Positions 10,049 through 19,483 of a DNA stretch of 29,037 bases are shown piece by piece. The translations under genes and the position numbers were made by a program. Position 1 is the stretch's first letter. Every line of letters starts with the position of its first letter. Location of the stretch: positions 1 to 29,037 of the forward strand of contig ASPP01001515.1 in NCBI GenBank assembly GCA_000512085.1, in the 5' to 3' direction. This stretch comes from Reticulomyxa filosa. Its lineage: Eukaryota > Foraminifera > Reticulomyxidae. The notes beneath the pieces are model-generated. The model was not told the DNA's origin. It was given only the letters and a program-made list of their open reading frames with translations, and made no database searches.

Positions 10049-12194
10049 TTATGAGTTATAACTATATGACTTTGGTCTTGGTACTTGATGAATGTCATGA
10101 TCTAGAAAGTGTGAGGAAGATTTCGAGCTGGACAATTCGTTCGAACTCGAGGTTGAATTGGACTTGAACCGGAAATAGTCGGGGATATTTTCATTTTTCG
10201 GTGAATGATTGTTGGTAGACTCGGGCAAGGCGGAGAGGTCTTCATCCCCTTCCATTTCGAGTGGCTCATCATTTTGGACCCAATGGAGGCGGTACTTGGG
10301 TTGGTAATCATTATCTTTATCATTTTCGGGCGCAACAAACGAAATTTCTTCCTCACAAAAAGAGGACTCTTCATGGTGGACATCATTTTCTTTTTGCTCA
10401 TTTTTTTTCGCTTCGTCAGCGCGAGGTCGCGGAGGGTCGAGGCTTTGCGGACTGTAAACAAGGTTCCGTGGTGTATCATTCATCCAAAGTATAAAAAAGG
10501 AAAAAAAAGGGATCCAAATGTACAAGTACATAAAAAAGGAATATACTATATACACACCACATATGTATATATAAGCAAATAAATGTAAATGTACATAAAA
10601 TAACCCTTGCTCCTTTGCCAAGTTTCCTCCTCGCAATTGAATAAGTTGGTCGATTTCGTCGTGTAAAAAAAAGATTTGTGGAATGACGCTGTTAAACTTA
10701 AAGGCGATGCTGATGTGGGATTTGGCTTGAGCAAAAGTCTTGCAGCTCCAAGTATATTTTGGACAGATAAAAGTAGCCCATGGCCCATTTGGGTCTTCTT
10801 TCGATCAAGAGCGTAAACTGCTCTTTCGCGGCGGGGTACTCTTTTTTGTTGTACAAGTGCACTCCGTACAAGTAGACAAACGTGGACAAAGACTTGTCGA
10901 TGATCAACGGATGCCAGTTCACTTCGCTGGGGACATTGTGGTTAAGCTTTTCAAACAGTTTGCTGGCGTCTTTCAGCCGTCGAACACTGGAATAATAGAA
11001 GGCACGAATGCACTCGCGGTACCACGCATTGCTCAATGTTACGCGATTCTTTTGATCCAACTTGATTTGTTTCAGCCGCTTCCAGTGTTTCTGGGCTTCC
11101 TTGGCGTTGTTGTCATCCAGCGCTAACAGCACCTGTTCGCTTCTCCCCAATAGCGAATTCGGCATCACATGTAACAAAATTTTAAGGTGCTGTTGTGACG
11201 AATCAAATGAACCCAGTTCCCTTTTTTTTTTTTTTTTTTTGAAAGAGATCAAAAAAAAAGTAATAAACTTTTGGACAAATCTTTGTTTCGAAATAACAGA
11301 GAACAAACACAGCAATAGTATAAACAATAAAAAAAAAACCTGTATGTCTTTGCCAATAGCCAATGAGCGTAGGAGAAAGTAATATAGTCCTTTCCTTGAG
11401 ATATTTTGGCAAGCAGTAGACAACAACGACGCACTGAATCCCAACGGCAAGAAAAATAGTGAAACGACGTTAGATCCAAAAGCAGCTGTACATTGGTTGG
11501 TGATATACGTTGCGCTTCGCGGTAGCAACTTTTTGCAACTTCCCATTGCTTATATTGAAGTGCTAACAAGGCTTTCACGCGCAATAACTATGTCCGTCCC
11601 CCCCCCAAAAAAAAAAATTTATTTTTACTTTTATTTTTTAATGTGAACAGTGTGATCGTTTTTAACTGTCATGTTCTTATTATTAGTTTGCATTCCTTTT
11701 TCAACCCATTTTTGGGCGGCCTCCCATTTGCCTTGATTGCAATAAGCCAATGCAAGGTTTCCAATTAGTTCCACTTTTGTTTCTTGGTCTCCCCGTGGCG
11801 CTACTCCATGTGTACGTATGTGCATGCATATGTTGTATTGTGCCAAAGACGACACAGTAACAAAAAAATTTTTAATTTCCTTCCCTCCTTTTTCTTCGTT
11901 TCTTCGAAAAGTTTGGTTTGATTTTTTTTTCTTTGGTGATTGTTTTTTTAACTCACACCTCATCACCTTTATGGTTGACTAAATGCATCTCCTACCGTAT
12001 TGAACTGCTTTCATCGCGTGATCAAGAACCTTGTCCAGTTCTTGGATACAATCATATGCCGCCGAAATCAATTTGTGGTATTTGTAAAAGGTTGGGTGTT
12101 TCAACAGTTCCTTTTGTAATTCTCGAATTGCCCGTTTAAACTTGCCTCGGTGTAGTAAATCTCCCACTTTCTCCAATTTTTCTAAGTTTGCCAA
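10049..12194 (-). CDS. TPR repeat protein with acidic, Ser-rich C-terminal tail
   Basis: Five exons with matching phases: 12194-11996, 11800-11667, 11587-11340, 11220-10605, 10451-10049, about 532 residues. It is a string of TPR helices from residue 1 on. Examples are AAYDCIQELDKVLDHAMKAV, LIGNLALAYCNQGKWEAAQK and LLALQYKQWEVAKSCYREAQ, and further units each with the small-Gly-Tyr/Ala pattern. The last exon is disordered and rich in Ser, Glu, Asp and Asn, ending PRPKSYSYNS. TPR arrays are protein-binding scaffolds; the partner is unknown and I cannot name a subfamily. In exon 4 the A4 run at 10733-10736 (T4 on the coding strand) carries one base too many: removing it restores a normal 34-residue TPR (YLSKIYLELQDF followed by AQAKSHISIAFKF) and also the phase needed at the next donor. 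Introns 11801-11995 and 10452-10604 hold the palindromic signature. Confidence 0.75.
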
Positions 12195-12758
12195 GCGTTT
12201 TGTTTTTTAACTTTGTCGCCTCACAATTTTGAACACTAGCTAGTAGAACAGAGCTCAACACCTGGAGCGTCTTCAGGGACGAAGTATCTACCTTCGTGTC
12301 TCAATGGTTTAACACCTTGTTCTTTCGATTTTTTCTTAAAAATATTCATTCTTACCAATTGAAAACCAAAATAGAATACAGAATATGACAAAATGTTTGT
12401 TTTTGCGTCTTTGACCTTTCCTTATTTTTATTTCTTAAAAGTCTGTTAAATCCATGAAGTGTCACCGTTTTAAAATTTATTTTGCTGAAACTCTTATATA
12501 CAAAATTGCTGGAGTAAAAAAAATAGCAATTTCTTTGCTGTTAAAATAGATATTTATAATTTAGAGAGTATAAACTAGGAATACTTTCAATACTTACATT
12601 GTACATTTTTTTCAAATAAGAATTAAAATAAGCAAATAAAAATAAAATTTCACATAAAAAAGGAAATAGCTGACGGAGCTACGTATGAGTAAGAAAAAGC
12701 ACGAAAACAGTTTTACTGTTCTTGTTAACCAAATTGTGTGAAAATTTGAAAAGAGATA
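12195..12758. promoter_or_regulatory. Divergent promoter region between TPR and kinesin genes
   Basis: The TPR gene starts at 12194 on the minus strand and the kinesin at 12759 on the plus strand, so these 564 bases must carry both promoters. They contain a GC-richer patch (12236-12325) with a perfect 6-bp hairpin, ACGAAG/CTTCGT (12279-12284 and 12292-12297, 7-base loop), and otherwise AT-rich DNA. No defined core element is claimed. Confidence 0.4.
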
Positions 12759-15700
12759 ATGACTGAATTAGAGCAAAACATTGAAGTGGCTATCCGTTGC
12801 AGGCCTTTTCTTCCGTAGGATTTTTGTTTTTCAATAAATACTAAGTAAATAATTGATCATACAGTTGTTATGTTTTATAAACAATAAAAACAAATTATGA
12901 TCAGATCAGAGAAGCCACAAGCAGGAGTTGCAATCAAAGATAATTCTGTGGTTGTTTATTCAAGAGAAACGGTACAAAAAAACTAGGCCTTTTTTTTTAT
13001 GTAACAATAATGTTTGCACTGACTCTCTTACAAAAAAAGGAGTTTATCTTCGATCATGTCTTCAACGCGGATGCGACTCAAGAGGATGTTTTTGAAACAA
13101 CAAAACACGTTTTAGACAATGTTGCGTTTTTTTTCCCGACGTCATGTTGTTTATATTTTTGCTTTTTTCATACACGTGATCTATAAACAATGTATCTTGC
13201 GTATACGTATGTGCTTTTTCCGGCAGACTTTAAAAGGGATCAATGGTTGTATATTCGCCTACGGCCAAACAAGCTCTGGGAAAACATACACGATGTTTGG
13301 CGAAGAAGGATTGAACGATAAAAGGGGAGTTATTCCACGAGCAATCGACTATATTTTTGAGAATGTAGAGCAAGTGGTGCCAGATGAAAGAGTTTGCAAC
13401 TTACATACATATATTTTTTTTTCATTAAAAAATCTTTAGCCTAAAAAAAAATGGCATTGTAAATACAGATGACAGGATCCACAGAAGTTGCGCATTTGAT
13501 ATGTCTCCGATGCATGGAGATATACAACGAAACCGTTTTCGATATGTTGGTAGCGCAAGATCTCCGAAAACCTTTGGTTGCTAAAAAATGTTTTATCCTT
13601 GCACAATTTTTTCAGAAGCAAAAAAAAACTTTTGTTAGCAAGTCAGTACTTTTTTTTTTTGTCTACTGACTCCTTTCTTTCTTTAGAAAACACGAGAAAG
13701 TCGAAATCGAATGTTTCATGTGCCCGGTTTATCCTCAGTGGTTTGCAACTCGCGTGAAAAGTTGCTGGAACTGATTTCAAAAGCAATGTCCAACAGGATG
13801 GTCGCTCTCACCGATAAAAACGACGAGTCATCTCGTTCTCATGTCTTAATTACTATTTCCATTGAGTATATCGTGAAAACGAGAGAAGGGGAATTGGAGC
13901 CGACTTGTCGCAAGGCGAAACTTACGTTGGTCGACTTAGCGGGTAGTGAAAGGCTCCAAGAGCAATCGATTGCACTTCAGTACGTACCAAAAATGTATAC
14001 GTATACAATTTTGTTTATTGACTTAAATGTTTTTGCCTTCTTTTTTTTTTTCTTCGTTTGCACGTATGACTTGCACACATACACTCCATGCAGAAAAGAA
14101 TCGATAAAGATTAATCAATCATTACATTGTTTGGCACTCGTTATTTCCGAATTGGTTAACAATAATCTGCAAAAAAAAGGAAGTCACAAAAACAAGCCTT
14201 TTTATGTATAAAAAAACAAAATAGGCAAAGATGTCGAATAAAAACGAGATTCAAAAAAAAAAAACTTTTATTCCGTATCGCAACAGTACATTGACTCGAT
14301 TGCTGAAAGACTGTTTGGGTGGAAACACCCAAACAGTGATGATTGCGAGCATAAATCCATGCGCCACACACGCAGAGGAAACTTTAAGTACTTTGGTATG
14401 CTTGTAATTTTTTTTCTTCAAAGCCACTTTCAAACGCTTAATGAAATGAAAACTTTTTTATTTGCTAACAATACAGAGGTATGCCGCGCGTGCACAAGAT
14501 ATTCAAAATAAGCCGATCATTAATCAGGGTACGTTTTGCTTCCAATTACTTGTTTAAAAAATTGCAAAAAATTAATGAACTCATGAAAAAAAGAAGGTGT
14601 GTTACAGACCCCAAAGACATGATGATTTTAAAACTTCAACACGAAATCGAAGAACTGAAAAAAAAGATCACTGAGCAGCGCACAGCCCAATTTGACACGG
14701 CCATCGTTATTAACATTTTTTTGTTTTTTGTTTTTCAATTTGGTTAGACGCTTCCGCTTTTCTGCTCTTTGAAAACAATACAGATGCAACGACGTCTTAT
14801 CGCTTTAAAGAATTCTTTTGTTAGACACAAAAACCCCAAATGGAAAGCGTTGTCAACAACAGTTAAAAAACAACGTTTTCATCTCTACACTATAATTAGC
14901 GCTATTTTCCCTCAAAACAATTGCTTTTTCCCATTAGGCGTCCAAGAATCAGCATAATTTTGAATTTCCTGAATTCTCAAAAAGTGTCCCCAACGAAAAA
15001 GAGCAACAAGCCCCCCTGGAACTTCAAGAAGACTTGGCTGTTCTTCGGTTCGATGAAAATTTTGAACGCGAAACAAAAGAAAAAGGAATAGTAACATTGT
15101 TTTCGCCTTTACGGTACAGTTTTGCGGCCCCACAGCCGATAAAGCTTCACATAGATGATTCTCCAGGAAAAAAGACATTCCAATGTTTCTCCATTTCTTC
15201 ACCCGTGGGACAAGGTCTAAGAAATGCGCTCCTACAAATAAAACATGAACTAGTAAGCATTAAAATGCTATCCCTAGTTGCAAAACAGAGCATTGCCAAA
15301 TTAGAAGACTTCTTTAAAGTTTTGGTTGCGCTTTACATGTATACGCAAAGATTAAAAAACATGTCTTTGTGAATTTTAAATAGAGCCAAATGGAACTGAG
15401 TGCAAGCATAGGCAAGTTTCATTTTGTTATGAAAAACCAACAAAAAAGTAAAGAAACAAACAATATTTCTTTGCAAACTTGCACAACAAAAGAAATGACA
15501 ATCTCTTGGAAACAAGAATATATTGAAACTTGTAAGGCAATTGCAAAAGAACTACACGACTACGATTTTTTGTTGTGTGCTGTCACCGAAGAGTTCAAGC
15601 AAGCGACACAAAAAAACCCAAGTGAAAGTACTAAATTAGGAAATGAAAAAACAAATGCGGTGCCCTGTTTTAGCCAAACAAATAAAAGGAATTTGGCCAG

Positions 15701-15874
15701 ATTGCTCCAAATCGAATTAACAGCCAGTACCCGAGAGGGGCCACTTTTTTCAGAAGAGAACGCAAATCCAAATTACGTTGAAACAACCGACATAATCTTA
15801 TTTTCATCAAATGTAATAAATTTTTTCTATTGGATTGGTGCCTTACTTTTTAGCTGTTGTCACCAAACGAATAA
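12759..15874 (+). CDS. Kinesin with N-terminal motor domain
   Basis: Microtubule motor ATPase. Fourteen exons fit in phase: 12759-12814, 12905-12971, 13040-13120, 13227-13391, 13469-13576, 13687-13979, 14094-14154, 14225-14395, 14477-14528, 14608-14705, 14784-14861, 14938-15318, 15384-15812, 15854-15874; about 686 residues. Motor motifs are in order: RCRPF, P-loop [16 protein letters not shown], switch I NDESSRSH, switch [18 protein letters not shown] and SLGGN-like CLGGN. These are followed by neck residues ([13 protein letters not shown]) and a short coiled coil ([20 protein letters not shown]). The P-loop with SS resembles kinesin-7/CENP-E, whereas the DPKD neck resembles kinesin-2, so the subfamily is left open. 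The tail after about residue 400 is Gln/Lys/Ser-rich with no known cargo domain. The region around exons 7-8 (14150-14260) is the least certain join. The last intron is only 41 nt and the last exon only 21 nt. Confidence 0.85.
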
Positions 15875-16677
15875 AGCAAAAACATTGTGATGCTATTGCT
15901 TGCTTTCTTAATCGTTCTCCAAATTGTTCCTTCATTTCGTTTTACATGGAAATTGTCAAAATGTGAAAATTTAGCTTTGGCAATGGCATGATGATTTGAG
16001 AATATTTGGTGGAATGATTGCTGAAATGATTCTGTTGTTTCTTCGTTTTTTAAGAGTTTCTTGGTGAAAATGTCAACATAATAAAAGTTATTTTTTTGTA
16101 ACAGAACATTAACGTTGAAAATTGAACTGCTCTTTTTAACTTTTTTCAAATGATCACATTTTTCGTGGTGATGATTATATTTTTAAATTATCATAATATG
16201 TATTCATTATTAGTTGCAATCAAACTCCAGAAACTCACCTGTTTGTATTCAAGCAAAACTAAATTCATATTTACAACGAAAACAAAATTCTTTCTGTATT
16301 TTCTAAAACATATTTTTAGATTTTTTGATTTGACAAACAGAAGAGCAAAAATTTGCGTTTTAATATATACAAGACCAATACAAAAATAAATAAGAAAAAC
16401 CAATTGAGTTACTTTTTTATTCCAAAAGGAATAAAGACAAAACTAATAAAAATAGGAAACATTACAATATTGCTGATGTATTCCTACAAATAGTTGATTA
16501 ATAAGAAGGTGTTACATTTGTTTAAATTTTTGCAAAGTGCAGATATTGTTTGTAGGGTCAATTTATATGTGAATCATCTTTGAGACTGCACGATCTGACA
16601 AACTTGAGTGTGTCCCTTGCTCTCAGAAATTGAGTTTTCAAAAATGGGGTCAGGCACCTCTTTTTAAAAATTAGCAG
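15875..16677. other. Intergenic, no gene seen
   Basis: About 800 bases between the kinesin stop and the next membrane protein. Short ORFs occur on both strands, rich in Phe, Lys and Ile, without domains. The end (16650-16677) looks like a pyrimidine tract plus TTAGCAG just before the ATG of the next gene, so a further 5' exon of that gene could lie here. Confidence 0.4.
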
Positions 16678-17962
16678 ATGTTTTCTATTTTTCCGTTCTT
16701 AGGAGCGGCTGTGTTTGATTCTGCGATTGCACATAGGCATCATCATAGACCCCTTGGTTTTGCAAAGTACGACAACCCGATTTACTTCAGCCGAAGTGTA
16801 GTATGGATAGCATGTGGAATAATTATTCAAGTTCCCACCATCTATCTGGTGTTGAACACGTACAAGTTTATGTGTACACCAGTTGCATCGGCTCATGATG
16901 GTCGTGTGGCTTTATCGCACAATACGCGGCAGAACGCAATATGGACCGCCTTCGCGTACGTCGTCACTAGTAATTTGGCGTGTCTTTTTGGGATAGTAGA
17001 GAATGAGGTGATAGGCATTGGTCTGTTCGCTTCCATTCCGTACGAATTAACGGTGGCAATATCGCGAGAGTTATTTTATGTTGTGATTGTATCCCGTTTG
17101 ATGATAAGTTTGAAGTCAAGCACGTTTCAGTACTCCAATCGCATCTACATTTTTTTTGGTGTCCTTATGGTGATCCAATTGGTGTTATATTTGACCTACA
17201 TCATCTTTTCGTATTATATAAGGCGCGGTTTCAATTATGACAATATCGGCAACGTTGTCTTGACCTATCTTTGCATTGACGTATTCATGATCATTTTGTC
17301 CATGTACCTATTCGCAAGAGCACTGATTGAGATCGTTGCCCATTTCGATCCAACGTATGTACCCTTCTAAAAAAATAAAATCAAATAGTGGAGTCATACA
17401 TATATGTATACACGTGTATACATTTTTTTTGGAGAAGAAGAGAAAGGGAAGGAAACAATGAATTTTTTTTTTTTTTGCTTCTTTTTAAATGTATAGTATT
17501 GTCACTTTATCTCAAGTTGCAAGTATGTCTGATCAAACACAAGCGAATAAGAATTTTGAGTTTCCTGAAAATCAGATGCAGTTGTTGCGTGTGATGACAA
17601 AGAACACGGTACTGACGACATCCGCCTTGGTGGTCAGTCTACTGTTTAATGCCTCGTGGATATATTGGGAGTATACAAATGTCGAATTGGAGTCGTTTGG
17701 TGTGCTGCTCAATTATTACAATATCTCCATCGTTGTCAATGCTATTTGTGTGGTTCTGTCCTTTTCATTCGCGTCGAAATACTATCGTTTTTTCTGCCAA
17801 TGGAAATTGTCCAGTCATAACAATCGACATTGCAGCTTCCATACATGCTGCTTTACTTTTTTCAAATATATTGCTGTTGTTCGCTACAAACACATCAACT
17901 TCAAAAATATGGAAGCTGTTGAACTAGAATTAAAGGCTGCTAGCTCCTTGTCCACAGAGTGA
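16678..17962 (+). CDS. Seven-helix membrane protein, receptor-like, family member B
   Basis: Two exons, 16678-17354 and 17497-17962, in phase, about 380 residues. Hydrophobic helices in order: VVWIACGIIIQVPTIYLVL, AIWTAFAYVVTSNLACLFGI, a weaker one near LFYVVIVSRLMI, FGVLMVIQLVLYLTYIIFSYY, YLCIDVFMIILSMYLFA, then in exon 2 VLTTSALVVSLLFNASWIYW and ISIVVNAICVVLSFSFA. After the last helix comes KYYRFFCQW and a His/Cys-rich cytosolic tail. The His-rich N-terminal region (HRHHHRPLG) is notable. The last exon resembles that of the gene at 2355-3378, so they are paralogues. Seven helices suggest a receptor or transporter, but no GPCR signature (DRY, NPxxY) is visible. The intron (17355-17496) carries the palindromic tract at 17396-17422 and a T run. 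The ATG follows a possible acceptor, so the true N-terminus may be further upstream. Confidence 0.7.
17396..17422. repeat. Alternating palindromic tract in intron
   Basis: A 27-base alternating TATACACGTGTATAC-type tract inside the intron 17355-17496, of the same kind as those at 5621, 13994, 20779 and 21910. Confidence 0.75.
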
Positions 17963-18293
17963 TGCTTTTTCTTTTTTGAGTAATTGTGTATTTATGTGTG
18001 TTGAGAGTTTAAGAATCGTCCATAATATAATAATAATAACAGTTGTTTATTCTCAGAATGATCGCTTCATTTTACATTGTGCATAAAGGATAGTGTCAGT
18101 CTTTTTCCACTTTATTCTTGTTTCAAGTCCCAGACAAACTCTGCAATTTTCTCGATAAATTTTCCTTTTTCAGTTGTTTAACAAATTTAAAACATGAAAT
18201 GAAACTCTTGCAACTATTAAAAAAGAATTTAGAAACAGCTTTTTTTTGTTGGTCTCCCGAAATACTTTGCTGTTTTTACATAACAAATTGCAA
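17963..18293. other. Intergenic upstream of metallothionein-like gene
   Basis: Short region between the membrane protein stop and the start of the Cys-rich gene. A 63-codon + strand ORF (18118-18309) overlaps the start of the next gene in another frame and shows no domain. It probably holds the promoter and 5' UTR. No metal-response element was identified. Confidence 0.4.
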
Positions 18294-18699
18294 ATGTCGA
18301 AGGAAGTAAAGGACCTCATTTCTGACAAGAGGCTTGTTTTACTGGGACAACATTTGGGGATGTTAATTTACTGAGATTTGCAGTTTCTGACTTTTGTTGA
18401 CCTTACAGATCATGCGGCTGCAGATGCGTTTCATGCACTTGTGATCCGTCTTGCCAGTTGAGTTGTGATTTGAGTTTTTTTTTCCTGAAATGAAAATGTC
18501 AAATCTGGCATGCAATAGATGTTGTACCTGTGGACCAAGTTGCAACTGTCTTAAAGCGAATGGAGGATTATTTGATTCAGTAATGTTTGGAAGCGTTGCT
18601 CTTCATTCAATCATTTGTCTGGTCGCCGGGATTGGGATTGGTGTTATGTTTGGAAAGACATGTATGGACAAAACCGAACCAAAAAAAACCCTATTTTGA
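18294..18699 (+). CDS. Membrane-anchored metallothionein-like Cys-rich protein
   Basis: Three small exons with matching phases, 18294-18361, 18409-18456 and 18519-18699, give 98 residues. Residues 1-22 are a short polar helix (MSKEVKDLISDKRLVLLGQ). Residues 25-49 hold eleven cysteines in CxC, CxxC and CC arrangements, including a tandem pair, CTCDPSCQC then CTCGPSCNC, which is the kind of CxCxxxCxC repeat found in metallothioneins. Exon junctions fall inside this block, and splicing makes the two repeats abut perfectly, which supports the model. Residues about 58-82 form one transmembrane helix (MFGSVALHSIICLVAGIGIG), followed by a short Lys-rich tail ending KKTLF. Thiolate binding of Cu, Zn or Cd at a membrane surface is inferred. 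Alternatively the Cys block could be palmitoylated, as in small CYSTM-type proteins, though the spacing fits metal binding better. The introns are 47 and 62 nt. Confidence 0.7.
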
Positions 18700-19483
18700 T
18701 GTCCTTGAACTGTGCAATACACTTTAAAATTTTTAATGCCTTCTAGTTTTTGAATGGCAAACACTTTTTTAGTAAAGCGGGCCCGAATTGTTTTTTTGCT
18801 TCGTTTTATTTTTGGCTTAGTTATTTTAATTTATTTTTAGATCGTCAAAACATCTTGTTTGGACGCACTGTTTGAAACATTTTTGATTCAGTTTCACAGC
18901 AATAACTTTTACACATTTCAAGCTAACAATTTGTGAATTGTGAGCGTTTTTCCATTTTTAGTTTAAAAACATTAGAATTACCTTCGAAAAATTTTAAAAG
19001 AATTCATTAGTTTTAAACTTTGGTAAGTTTCCATGTTATGGATCGCTTCTGCTATCCCAGGTCATGTTTATCCACAAACTAGAAAGGTTCGTACAAAAAT
19101 CATAAAAATATTTTACTTCAGTTTGTGAAACTTCATACACAAGTGAAACTATTGTAAATTATGGTAGTTTTGTAATAGAATTATTTATTATTTGTGGGTA
19201 AATTTGCAGATAATTATTATACAAAACAAATTGGATTTACCTAAAAAATTCGAATAAAAAAAAATAATTCAATGATATTATTTACTAATGTTTGAGTTAA
19301 CATGTAACAACTTATAGTAAATATTAAATATACAATGGAGATGTGCTTATTAAGTGAAAACTAAAGTCTTTTTTGAAAAGTAGTATGTCACTTGAGACTA
19401 ATCGCAAACTGATTAAAAAATTATATTAACTGGCTGTCAACGTTCTTGAAGGAAAAGTTCGAGCCATAAATCTAAAAAGCAAG
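18700..19483. other. Intergenic, AT-rich, no gene seen
   Basis: About 780 bases downstream of the Cys-rich gene. No open frame of interest on either strand. The last 60 bases precede the ATG of the large polytopic protein. Confidence 0.5.

Noticed and set aside
10102-10582. Long ORFs on both strands over the TPR gene's last exon
   Set aside because: Out-of-frame shadows; only the frame continuing the TPR protein through matched splice phases is kept.
10733-10736. Programmed +1 frameshift site in the TPR gene
   Set aside because: No slippery-site or pausing context is evident, and similar breaks of either sign occur in unrelated genes, so sequencing error is simpler.
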